This document shows, piece by piece, positions 18,262 to 26,131 of a DNA stretch of 64,000 bases. The notes beneath the pieces were generated by a model that was given only the letters and a program-made list of their open reading frames with translations, was not told the origin of the DNA and did no database searches. The DNA comes from an uncultured Aquimarina sp. (GTDB taxonomy: Bacteria; Bacteroidota; Bacteroidia; Flavobacteriales; Flavobacteriaceae): positions 1-64,000 of the forward strand of contig CANMKK010000013.1 of assembly GCA_947498455.1 (NCBI GenBank), given 5' to 3'. Positions within the stretch are counted from its first letter, which is position 1, and the number at the start of each line of letters is the position of its first letter. A program made the position numbers and the translations under genes.

Positions 18262-18273
18262 AATCTCTAAATA

Positions 18274-18441
18274 TTAGGCTTTAGGGCTGCAAGAATGGTG
18301 ACAGCAAGAGCAAGAATCTCCTTTAGAACTCGCCCCTCCAATGATACCACCACCTTTTACCTGTGATAGTTGATCATCATTCAACTTACTAATAGCTTCT
18401 TTATTAAAAGAAAGCCCCTTTTTTAATTGAATTTTTTTCAT
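18274..18441 (-). CDS. Class I lanthipeptide precursor, copy 3 (short)
   Basis: This 55-residue peptide starts at the complement of CAT at 18439-18441 and stops at TAA (18276-18274). The leader is nearly identical to copy 1 (KKIQLKKGLSFNKEAISK, LNDDQLSQVKGG). The core is GIIGGASSKGD, SCSCCHHSC, then SPKA, so the tail is five residues shorter and GAG is replaced by GGA. All four Cys are kept. It is the first copy in the direction of transcription and has its own terminator. Confidence 0.92.
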   Translation of the reverse strand: MKKIQLKKGLSFNKEAISKLNDDQLSQVKGGGIIGGASSKGDSCSCCHHSCSPKA

Positions 18442-18924
18442 GATTTTAAGAATTAAAATATTAAATAATAAGCGACAGTTTATGGTCGTAACCCCCTTAT
18501 TGGACCACTTGCAAGTTTCTTTATAGTTCTAGAAGTATCTCAATGATTCTACTACTTGAATGATTTTTTTTGAAGAAATATGTTTCCTGAAAATTATAAT
18601 ATTATGACTATCTCCTATAATTATGGGGTTAATTTACCTTAGAAATACTCATGCTGTACATTAAGGAATCTACTGTTATTTTGTTGTTTTTAACAGTGGT
18701 GCTTGGACTATGCTCAGTACAAGCATGGAATCGCAAATAACCAGCTTGACACATGTCAACCTGATTCTCACGGTTATTTTATGGATACGCTACACTATAT
18801 GACTTATAGCTCTAAATTTAATGGTGAGGTATTCTCTATTAAAAAAAACTATTTAATCTTAAACCAAATCATTATGCCTTACTACATACCCAAATGGATT
18901 TTTTTTTAAAACACTAAAATTGTT
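18442..18924. other. Upstream region of the precursor block
   Basis: This gap of 483 bases, between copy 3 and the end of the outer-membrane receptor gene, must hold the precursor promoter on the minus strand. I could not place a clear TTTG/TAnnTTTG pair. A short open frame on the plus strand around 18703 lacks coding character and is not called. Confidence 0.4.
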
Positions 18925-21309
18925 TTAATTAGAGACTCTTTTCTTTTCTTCCTTATTACCAAACTTTCTATTCTTTCCCTTTATTTTAGCATTTCCAAAT
19001 TTATATAACAAAGACAGTCTAAAATTTCTATTATCATAATAGCTATTATATTCTATAGTCACATCATTTGATCTTTCTTTATACTGCGGTCTGTAGCTGC
19101 CAAAAAGGTCATTTCCTACCAATGCTACTTGTAATTTTTTCTTTGCTAACGAAAATTTTAACGAAACATCAAGCGTATTGTATTGCTTTGTAGAATATAT
19201 TTCTCCTGATGTAGGAAACATCAATGAATAGTTAGCATTCAGAAAAATGGTTTTATTGGTGTTTAATGTCCAAGTATTACTAGTAGAAAAATATGCTCCA
19301 TATTCCCAACTATTTACATCAATATTTCTAAGACGGGATTCATTTTTTCCATAATATAGATCCAATGAAGTATAATTATCCCACCACGAAAAAGGAGTAT
19401 ATGAATATGATTCGGTTAGCCCATAATAATGTGCATCATAATAATTTACCGGAGTAATTTGTTGGATACTAGTATTTACATCCGATAAGGTTACCTGCGT
19501 AAAACCATTTGTCGTTTTGGAATAATAAAGCGTATTAACCCACTTGTTATTACGGGTATATGAAAATTCTATATTATCAGAAAAAGAAGGTTGTAGAAAA
19601 GGATTCCCTTCTATTAATGTATATTGATTTTCTACAATTCTAAAAGGGTTCAGAAACTCAAAAGAAGGTCTTCTTATCCTACTACTATAGCTTATTGAAA
19701 TATTGTTCTTATCGTTAGGATTGTACACTACATATGCTGTGGGAAACAATCGTGTATAATCATTTTCATTTTTTTGGTTTAATTGTAGAGAAATACCTGT
19801 AGTCTGGGTGCTTTCTAAACGTAATCCCATTTGTACTTCCCATTTTTTACCAAAACTTTTATTTGCAGAAATGTATAAGGCTCCTGTGTTTTCCTTAAAA
19901 TCAAACTCATTACTCTGATTCATATCCAGCACAGGATTCCCTGTAGTAAGATCATAGAAAGTAAGGCTATTATTTGTTTTTGTTGATGTAAACCTACCTC
20001 CAAAATCTAGATTCATTATTTTTAGAGGCATTTCTACATCTAATTTGGCTGCATAATTTTCTATTTTTTGTTTCCCGTAATTCTCTCCTGCATTAAAGCT
20101 TTGCGGTGTGATCATACCATCTGGAAAATAATTGCCAGAAGTAAAGTTTCTTTTTTTATTATTTTTAAAGGTAAAATAATCCAGATTAAAAGAGATTTTT
20201 TTATTCAGAGAGTCTAGCTTGTATTCTGAGAATATATTAAAAGAATGCGTGGGTGATGTATTGTTAGAAAATGCTCTTGTTCTCACTATAGAGTCTACTG
20301 TTTTAGCGATTACATTTATCACCTCTGTATCATCCTTTTCTTTTGCTTCGATTCGGTCATACTCTCCAAGATATTGTGTCCCTATTGATAATTTTTCACT
20401 TATCTGATAATCGACGGATACTCTGCCACTAAGTACAGGTTTATAAAAATACTTTCTTGGTGCATCTCCAGACCAGGTTTGTTCTGTAAAATTCACTTTT
20501 TTATTGTCTGTTATGACTTTGGATCCATTACTATAAGAAATGGAATTGGTAATGGATAACTTGTTTTTATTATAATTAAAATTGGCTCCCAATGTACCAA
20601 CTGGATAGGTATATTGCTTATATGCTCCTCGTATAGAACTACTCCATAAATTCTTTTTTCCTTTTTTAAATACAATATTAATCAATCCGCTATTCCCTTC
20701 TGCACTATATTTGGATGGTGGAGTTGATATGACCTCTATTTTTTGAATATCTTCTACGGCAATCGAATTTAAATAGTTAGCTAGGCTTTCTCCAGAAATC
20801 TGAAGAATTTTATCATCAACCATAACTCTTAGATTGTCTTTACCTATCATCGAAATCTCTCCGTTCTCTATTCTAACTCTGGGAGTTATTCTTAAAGCAT
20901 CCATAGCATCTCCTCCAGACAATCCTACTGATTCGCTTACATTAAAGACCAGTCGATCCACTTCTTTTTCGAAAACTTTCTTTTTCGAGGTAAGGAAGAC
21001 CTCGTCTAATTCTGTATCACTTGTCAATAAAATAGTCTTTAAATCTATGGCTTCTTCCACCACTATCAGTTTACTCCAAGTAGTATGACCTAGATAACTT
21101 ATGCTTATACTATATTCTCCTTTTTCTACAAATACATTAAATCTTCCCTTTTCATCTGTTATTCCTCCAGTTACAAACTCATTACTCCTATTAGTTATCA
21201 CCACATTGGCAAACTCCACAGTATTTTCGTTTTCTATTTTGACAACACCAGTTATCTGCACTTGTGAAAAAGACATAAAAGGGATTAATAGCAAAAAGTA
21301 ATATCTCAT
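18925..21309 (-). CDS. Outer-membrane beta-barrel protein, TonB-receptor-like, with carboxypeptidase-regulatory N-domain
   Basis: The start at 21309 gives a good signal peptide (MRYYFLLLIPFMSFSQ); an upstream in-frame start at 21372 would bury it. Residues about 20-100 form a CarboxypepD_reg-like domain (VQITGVVKIENENTVEFANV). A plug-like domain follows (IENGEISMIGKDNLRVMVDD; VEVISTPPSKYSAEGNSGLI), then a long beta barrel with aromatic-rich strands. This is the outer-membrane beta-barrel family close to TonB-dependent receptors, of about 790 residues. It is upstream of and co-oriented with the lanthipeptide precursors, so uptake, immunity or export-related roles are conceivable but unproven. 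Many flavobacterial genomes carry such genes without any link to peptides. Confidence 0.82.
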   Translation of the reverse strand: MRYYFLLLIPFMSFSQVQITGVVKIENENTVEFANVVITNRSNEFVTGGITDEKGRFNVFVEKGEYSISISYLGHTTWSKLIVVEEAIDLKTILLTSDTELDEVFLTSKKKVFEKEVDRLVFNVSESVGLSGGDAMDALRITPRVRIENGEISMIGKDNLRVMVDDKILQISGESLANYLNSIAVEDIQKIEVISTPPSKYSAEGNSGLINIVFKKGKKNLWSSSIRGAYKQYTYPVGTLGANFNYNKNKLSITNSISYSNGSKVITDNKKVNFTEQTWSGDAPRKYFYKPVLSGRVSVDYQISEKLSIGTQYLGEYDRIEAKEKDDTEVINVIAKTVDSIVRTRAFSNNTSPTHSFNIFSEYKLDSLNKKISFNLDYFTFKNNKKRNFTSGNYFPDGMITPQSFNAGENYGKQKIENYAAKLDVEMPLKIMNLDFGGRFTSTKTNNSLTFYDLTTGNPVLDMNQSNEFDFKENTGALYISANKSFGKKWEVQMGLRLESTQTTGISLQLNQKNENDYTRLFPTAYVVYNPNDKNNISISYSSRIRRPSFEFLNPFRIVENQYTLIEGNPFLQPSFSDNIEFSYTRNNKWVNTLYYSKTTNGFTQVTLSDVNTSIQQITPVNYYDAHYYGLTESYSYTPFSWWDNYTSLDLYYGKNESRLRNIDVNSWEYGAYFSTSNTWTLNTNKTIFLNANYSLMFPTSGEIYSTKQYNTLDVSLKFSLAKKKLQVALVGNDLFGSYRPQYKERSNDVTIEYNSYYDNRNFRLSLLYKFGNAKIKGKNRKFGNKEEKKRVSN

Positions 21310-21694
21310 ATAAGACGATGGTTTTAAAAGAAGTAATTTATTGATTTTGTATTCATACTTTATTGGGTACAACTAAGTATGAATTTTTCATGGAGTTATC
21401 TATTAATCATATGAGACCAATTGACCTCGGAAAACCGACACCAAATTTGATTGAATTATGATACATTTGTTTTGAAAAAAAGACAAAGAATTAAACTTTT
21501 GAAAAGCAGTTATGATGCATTATTATTAATCCCTAAGTTAAGTTATATAAATAGCTTCGCTTCCTATATTCACATACAGAACTTACTTTAAAAAGTAATA
21601 ATTATTATTGGCAACTTTTTATGTGTTTTATAAAATTGTCTAACCAATATTAAGGTAAATCTCCCTAAATATTTATACAAATCCAATAAAAATA

Positions 21695-21754
21695 GCATTT
21701 ATTTAACAAAAAAGCTTGCTAAAAAGTGCTGTTATTTTTTTGTTAAATAAATGC
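21695..21754. repeat. 19-bp perfect inverted repeat between divergent genes
   Basis: GCATTTATTTAACAAAAAA at 21695-21713 is exactly complementary to 21736-21754, with 22 bases between. It lies between the divergent receptor and mscS genes. The A-run/T-run arms would make a terminator-like hairpin in either direction, or a regulator site. The remainder of the 21310-21996 gap shows no gene. Confidence 0.8.
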
Positions 21755-21996
21755 TTATCTGCATAACATCTATTACGTAGTAGACATATATATTATTTGC
21801 AGTTTGGTGCTTTTATAGATACACTTTAACTTTTGCGAGTTTGCTATTATATCATGTTTTTTTACAGCAGCAAATTGTCGATAATTTGTTACGTTTAACG
21901 ATTTTCTTCTTTTTTTACGGTCTACCCGCATTGTTTCCTTTTTCTGATAATCGTAAATTTATATTACAACTAATTAATTATCTAAAAACAAAATTT

Positions 21997-22875
21997 ATGC
22001 AAATTACAGAAAAGGTTGTAGATACTGCTGTAACTACAACTACCGAAACAGGAAGCGCAATAATGGGGTCTCTAGGAGGCTTTTTTAATTCCATACAAGA
22101 AGGTGTTGGGCAATATGGTTTAAAAATTGTTGGAGGTATTATAGCTCTAATCCTTGGTTTGTGGATCATTAAAATGATCATGAAGGCTATCAAAAAAGGA
22201 TTTGATAAAAGTAAGGTCGACCATACATTAAAACCCTTTCTGGTCACTCTTGTTAATTTTTTACTAAAAGTTCTTTTATTTATTTCGATTGCTGGTATTG
22301 TAGGCATACCTACTGCTACATTTGCAGCTTTACTAGCCGCAGTAGGATTAGCAATAGGTGGTGCTTTTAATGGCTCTCTGGGGCATATGGCAGCCGGAGT
22401 AATGTTACTTGTTTTCAGACCTTTTAAAGTAGGAGATCTTATTGAAACCGATGGTAAATTAGGTTTTGTCAAAGAAATCTCTGTATTTGTTACCATTCTA
22501 GAGACATTTCAGAACAAAACCGAAATCATTCCTAATGGAACGATCACTTCCGGTACCATAACAAACCTAACAACAATTGGGAACCTAAGAGTAGATATGC
22601 CTTTTGGGATTCAATACGGTACGGATATAGCAAAAGCTAAACAAATTGTACTAGATGTTATGAATGCAGATGAAAAAGTAATGAAAGATCCTGCCCCACG
22701 AGTTGCAGTAAATAATCTAGGAGCTAACGGGGTAGAATTACTAGCGTTACCATATTCGACTTGTGATAATTATTGGGATGTATACTGGGATACTAGACAA
22801 AAAATTGTAGAAGCATTAGGTAAAGAAAATTACGATGCTCCGTTACCACAACGTATTGTAACGATGAAGTCTTAA
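21997..22875 (+). CDS. mscS: Small-conductance mechanosensitive ion channel (MscS family)
   Basis: The ATG at 21997 (MQITEKVVDTA) gives a 292-residue protein of usual MscS length; an upstream TTG frame from 21841 adds an atypical hydrophobic stretch and is not preferred. Three membrane segments are visible. The pore-lining TM3 shows the Gly/Ala pattern FAALLAAVGLAIGGAFNGSL, and the beta domain follows with VFRPFKVGDLIE and IPNGTI. The protein releases solutes on hypo-osmotic shock in the inner membrane. It is monocistronic and ends at a strong bidirectional terminator. Confidence 0.93.
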   Translation: MQITEKVVDTAVTTTTETGSAIMGSLGGFFNSIQEGVGQYGLKIVGGIIALILGLWIIKMIMKAIKKGFDKSKVDHTLKPFLVTLVNFLLKVLLFISIAGIVGIPTATFAALLAAVGLAIGGAFNGSLGHMAAGVMLLVFRPFKVGDLIETDGKLGFVKEISVFVTILETFQNKTEIIPNGTITSGTITNLTTIGNLRVDMPFGIQYGTDIAKAKQIVLDVMNADEKVMKDPAPRVAVNNLGANGVELLALPYSTCDNYWDVYWDTRQKIVEALGKENYDAPLPQRIVTMKS

Positions 22876-22960
22876 ACCGATTTGGACTAATAATGTAGCA
22901 TTTAAGGGATATTAGTCCTAATTGATTAACCCACTATTTTCTTCTTAGCCAAAAAAAGAA

Positions 22961-22987
22961 GCGCGATAAATGTATTATTTATCGCGC
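22961..22987. terminator. Bidirectional terminator between mscS and yajC
   Basis: GCGCGATAAAT (22961-22971) pairs with ATTTATCGCGC (22977-22987) around a GTATT loop, flanked by an A-run on the left and a T-run on the right. It therefore serves both the plus-strand mscS and the minus-strand yajC unit. Confidence 0.92.
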
Positions 22988-23014
22988 TTTCTTTTTTATT
23001 ATGCAATACTACTA

Positions 23015-23314
23015 TTACTTCTTTTTCTCAGCAGGTGGTGCATTTAATTTCTGACTCATCTCTAATGATATAGCTGACTTATCAAATGTTAATTTACCAG
23101 CTCCTGTCTCGATAACAATAGCATTATTTTTTTCACTAAAGTCAAAAATCTTACCGTGCAATCCACTTTTAGTCACTACACGATCTCCTTTTTTTAGTTC
23201 TTCAGCAAATTTCTTTTCCTTTTTAGCTTTTTGCATTTGCGGACGTATCATAAAAAAATACATCACCACAAATATCAAAAGAATAAAAGGTAACTGACCT
23301 CCAAATCCTTCCAT
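23015..23314 (-). CDS. yajC: Preprotein translocase subunit YajC
   Basis: The 99-residue protein has one N-terminal membrane helix (LPFILLIFVVMYFFMIRPQM) carrying the conserved FMIRPQ motif. A small soluble domain follows with LKKGDRVVTKSGLHGKI. YajC associates with SecDF-YidC at the inner membrane. The gene is 4 bases downstream of the DUF1573 gene and last in the nusB-DUF1573-yajC run, an order common in Flavobacteriia. Confidence 0.96.
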   Translation of the reverse strand: MEGFGGQLPFILLIFVVMYFFMIRPQMQKAKKEKKFAEELKKGDRVVTKSGLHGKIFDFSEKNNAIVIETGAGKLTFDKSAISLEMSQKLNAPPAEKKK

Positions 23315-23318
23315 AAAA

Positions 23319-23804
23319 TTATTTGCTTGTTGGTGCCCCTCCGTCTGTAGCTGGTTTAGCTTTAGGAGTTACCATCGCTTTAATCTTAAGAGTTTCTTTT
23401 CCTGCTTCAGTATTAGCTGTAATAGTTACCTGCTTATTTTGTGCATTTGGCTTACCATTAGAGTTAAACTTCACCAACATTGTTCCAGTAGCTCCTGGAG
23501 CAACAGGTTCTTTTGGCCATTCTGGCACTGTACATCCACAACTTCCTTTTGCATTAACAATCACTAAAGGTGCTTTACCTGTATTAGTGAATGTAAACGT
23601 ATGCTCTACAACATCTCCTTCATTAATAGTTCCGAAATCATGCTCCGTTTCTGCAAAAGTCATCACAGGGAATTCTGTGTTTTTAGCATCACGCTCAGCT
23701 GCTTCAGCTACGTTTTCTTCATTAACTTTTTTTGCTGCATCATCTTTACAAGACACAAATGTCATTGCAAGTACACCAGCCAAAATTAAGATTCCTTTTT
23801 TCAT
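23319..23804 (-). CDS. DUF1573 lipoprotein
   Basis: The 161-residue protein starts with a lipoprotein signal (VLAMTFVSC, Cys19). The DUF1573 core is recognised by ETEHDFGTINEGD, FTFTNTGKAPLVI and KGSCGCTVPEWP, with the family's CGC motif near residue 90. It is predicted to be an Ig/ASPM-like beta sandwich anchored in the periplasm or outer membrane; the molecular role is unknown. It is co-transcribed with nusB upstream and yajC downstream. Confidence 0.92.
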   Translation of the reverse strand: MKKGILILAGVLAMTFVSCKDDAAKKVNEENVAEAAERDAKNTEFPVMTFAETEHDFGTINEGDVVEHTFTFTNTGKAPLVIVNAKGSCGCTVPEWPKEPVAPGATGTMLVKFNSNGKPNAQNKQVTITANTEAGKETLKIKAMVTPKAKPATDGGAPTSK

Positions 23805-23857
23805 TACTTAGGTTTTTAATTAATTTTTGAAGGGTTAAAAATACTATTTTTTTTGGA

Positions 23858-24802
23858 CTACATAAGTCCACGTCCAACTTTATTTAATTTTCCTCCTTCT
23901 TGATACTCTTTCGAAATCTTATCTAAGATTCCGTTGATAAATATACTACTCTTAGGGGTACTATATTCTTTTGCAATCTCTAAATATTCGTTAATTGTTA
24001 CTTTAACAGGGATAGATGGGAATTTCAGAAACTCACAAATTGCCATTTTTATAACCGCTTTATCTAATTCTGCAATACGATCTTTATCCCAGTTTGGAGT
24101 TTTGCCTTCTATCTCTTTAGCAAACTCCACTCCATTAAGTGCCGTTTTTCTAAAAATATCTCTTGCAAATTTTTTATCATCAATATCCTTATATAACTCC
24201 GGTAAAGACATATGTTCATCATGAGTCGCTTTTACCTTTCTAATCATTTTGATAATACTCGTATTAATAAGAGGTAAATCATCTATCCAGGTAAGTTTCT
24301 TATCCTCTATATATTCATACAGCTTATCATTAGGAGCTATAATCTCTTTAAAAACATCAAGAATAAAATCTTTATCCTCCTTAAATGAGCTCATTTTTGT
24401 GCTCATATAATCAGCATACAATTCACTCTCCTTAATTTCTTTCCAAAGAATTTTTACATACTCATCATCCAGATGCCAGCAATTAAGATTTTTACGATCT
24501 ATTGCCTCATTTAGCTCTTGATTTTTTTCTAATAATAAAAGGACTTCATTATTAATAAACTTTTGATTAGGGTTTTTATCCTCTACGGTAGCTAGATATT
24601 TTTTTTGACTTTTTTCTAAAAAATCAGCGGCGTACTTTCTTATTTCTACCAGAAGTTGAAGATTTATCAAAAATAAATCATACATCTGTTCTATACTAAA
24701 AAGTAAAAATTTTTCTTCCTTATCTAGGTTGTCACTTTGAGTCTGCTCTATCGCATAGAGTGACTGCATTACTTTAACTCGAATATGTCTTCTGGTTAAC
24801 AT
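23858..24802 (-). CDS. nusB: Transcription antitermination factor NusB
   Basis: At 314 residues this is the long NusB of Bacteroidota, with an insertion in the middle. The N-terminus MLTRRHIRVKVMQSLYA and the C-terminal block VIKMAICEFLKFPSIPVKV, NEYLEIAKEYSTPKSSIFIN are NusB signatures. It binds boxA RNA with S10 and supports rRNA antitermination. It is the first gene of the nusB-DUF1573-yajC group and is separated from the upstream leucine dehydrogenase gene by a terminator. Confidence 0.95.
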   Translation of the reverse strand: MLTRRHIRVKVMQSLYAIEQTQSDNLDKEEKFLLFSIEQMYDLFLINLQLLVEIRKYAADFLEKSQKKYLATVEDKNPNQKFINNEVLLLLEKNQELNEAIDRKNLNCWHLDDEYVKILWKEIKESELYADYMSTKMSSFKEDKDFILDVFKEIIAPNDKLYEYIEDKKLTWIDDLPLINTSIIKMIRKVKATHDEHMSLPELYKDIDDKKFARDIFRKTALNGVEFAKEIEGKTPNWDKDRIAELDKAVIKMAICEFLKFPSIPVKVTINEYLEIAKEYSTPKSSIFINGILDKISKEYQEGGKLNKVGRGLM

Positions 24803-24831
24803 GGGAAATTACAAAGAACTTTACATTAAAA

Positions 24832-24860
24832 AAGACGAAAGTGTTGTTCACTTTCGTCTT
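24832..24860 (-). terminator. Terminator after leucine dehydrogenase
   Basis: AAGACGAAAGTG (24832-24843) pairs perfectly with CACTTTCGTCTT (24849-24860) around TTGTT. On the minus strand it is followed by TTTTTAATGT. It separates the dehydrogenase gene from nusB. Confidence 0.92.
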
Positions 24861-24887
24861 GCAAAAATAGTATTATTTTTAATCTAC

Positions 24888-25991
24888 TTATCCTAAAATT
24901 TCTTTTTTTCGATTAGTGATTCTTTCTTCTGCAATACTAAGAGCTGATTCATTAGTAGTCAACCCTGTAGCTTTGGCTTTATGTAAAATATCTAATGTGG
25001 TATTATAAATATTTTCTGTTTTAGTTATAATCTGATCTCTTCCGTACCCTTCGATCTCTGCAAACACGTTAATTATCCCTCCTGCATTGATTAAAAAATC
25101 TGGAGCATATACAATTCCTTTTTCTTGTAAGGCAGCTCCGTGAATGTTCTCATCTGCTAATTGGTTATTTGCTGCTCCTGCTATAATTTTTACTCTCAAT
25201 TTATTAATTGTATCATTATTCACTGTGGCTCCTAATGCACATGGAGCATAGATATCGGCTTGTTCTGTATATACATCTGCACCCCTATATATTTCTGCTC
25301 CATATTTTTTATGTACCTGATTGAGCCTCTCCTCATTAATATCACTAATAACTACTTTTGCTCCCTCTTCAGTAATAAGACGTACTAATTCTTCTCCAAC
25401 ATGACCAATTCCTTCTACGAGTATCTTTTTTCCGCTTAGCTCATCACTTCCATAGGTAAATTTAGCAGAAGCTTTCATCCCCATGTATACGCCATATGCA
25501 GTAACAGGCGATGGATTTCCTGCTCCTCCTTTAGATTCTGATATTCCGGTTACATAGGGTGTAACCTCTCTTACCGTGTCCATATCCGATGTTTCCATCC
25601 CTACATCTTCTGCAGTGTAATACTTACCCCCTAGTGTATCAACAAACTTCCCGAACCTTCTCATAAGCTCTGGAGTTTTATCAACTTTTGGGTCTCCGAT
25701 AATTACTGCTTTTCCTCCTCCAAGATTCAATCCAGTGATTGCCGCTTTATATGTCATTCCTCTAGATAATCTTAAAACATCATTTAAAGCATCCCATTCC
25801 GTACTGTAATTATACATTCTTGTTCCTCCTAAAGCAGGTCCTAAAATTGTGTTATGCACACCAATTATTGCCTTCAATCCAGTATCTTTGTCTTGACAGA
25901 AAACAATTTGTTCGTGGTCATTAAAAGATAATTGGCCAAATACAGGCGATTCTTTTTTTAATTGATCGGCGGTAAACACTTCGGTAATCAT
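24888..25991 (-). CDS. ldh: Leucine dehydrogenase (Glu/Leu/Phe/Val dehydrogenase family)
   Basis: The 367-residue protein has the length of leucine dehydrogenase. The substrate domain shows GPALGGTRM, MTYKAAITGLNLGGGKAVI (with the family catalytic Lys residues) and YTAEDVGM. The NAD domain shows KILVEGIGHVGEEL, and APCALGATVNN follows. It deaminates branched-chain amino acids to 2-oxo acids, feeding branched fatty acid synthesis typical of the phylum. It is monocistronic, with a terminator downstream, and divergent from the ABC exporter gene. Confidence 0.94.
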   Translation of the reverse strand: MITEVFTADQLKKESPVFGQLSFNDHEQIVFCQDKDTGLKAIIGVHNTILGPALGGTRMYNYSTEWDALNDVLRLSRGMTYKAAITGLNLGGGKAVIIGDPKVDKTPELMRRFGKFVDTLGGKYYTAEDVGMETSDMDTVREVTPYVTGISESKGGAGNPSPVTAYGVYMGMKASAKFTYGSDELSGKKILVEGIGHVGEELVRLITEEGAKVVISDINEERLNQVHKKYGAEIYRGADVYTEQADIYAPCALGATVNNDTINKLRVKIIAGAANNQLADENIHGAALQEKGIVYAPDFLINAGGIINVFAEIEGYGRDQIITKTENIYNTTLDILHKAKATGLTTNESALSIAEERITNRKKEILG

Positions 25992-26131
25992 TTTTAGAAA
26001 TTTTAAATTGTTATAATTATGTAATCATCAAATTTGAAGTGCTAAAATAATGTATTCTTACGAATATTAAATTTTAAACTGTTAAACTTTAAGAATTCAC
26101 TAACAAAAAGTGTTATAAAACATAATCTTTT

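Noticed and set aside
18703..18909. 68-codon frame upstream of the precursor block
   Set aside because: It has a TTG start, no similarity and low coding character, and it lies where a promoter region is expected.
21841..21996. Extended N-terminus of the MscS channel from a TTG codon
   Set aside because: The extra 52 residues do not resemble MscS N-termini, and the ATG at 21997 gives the usual length.
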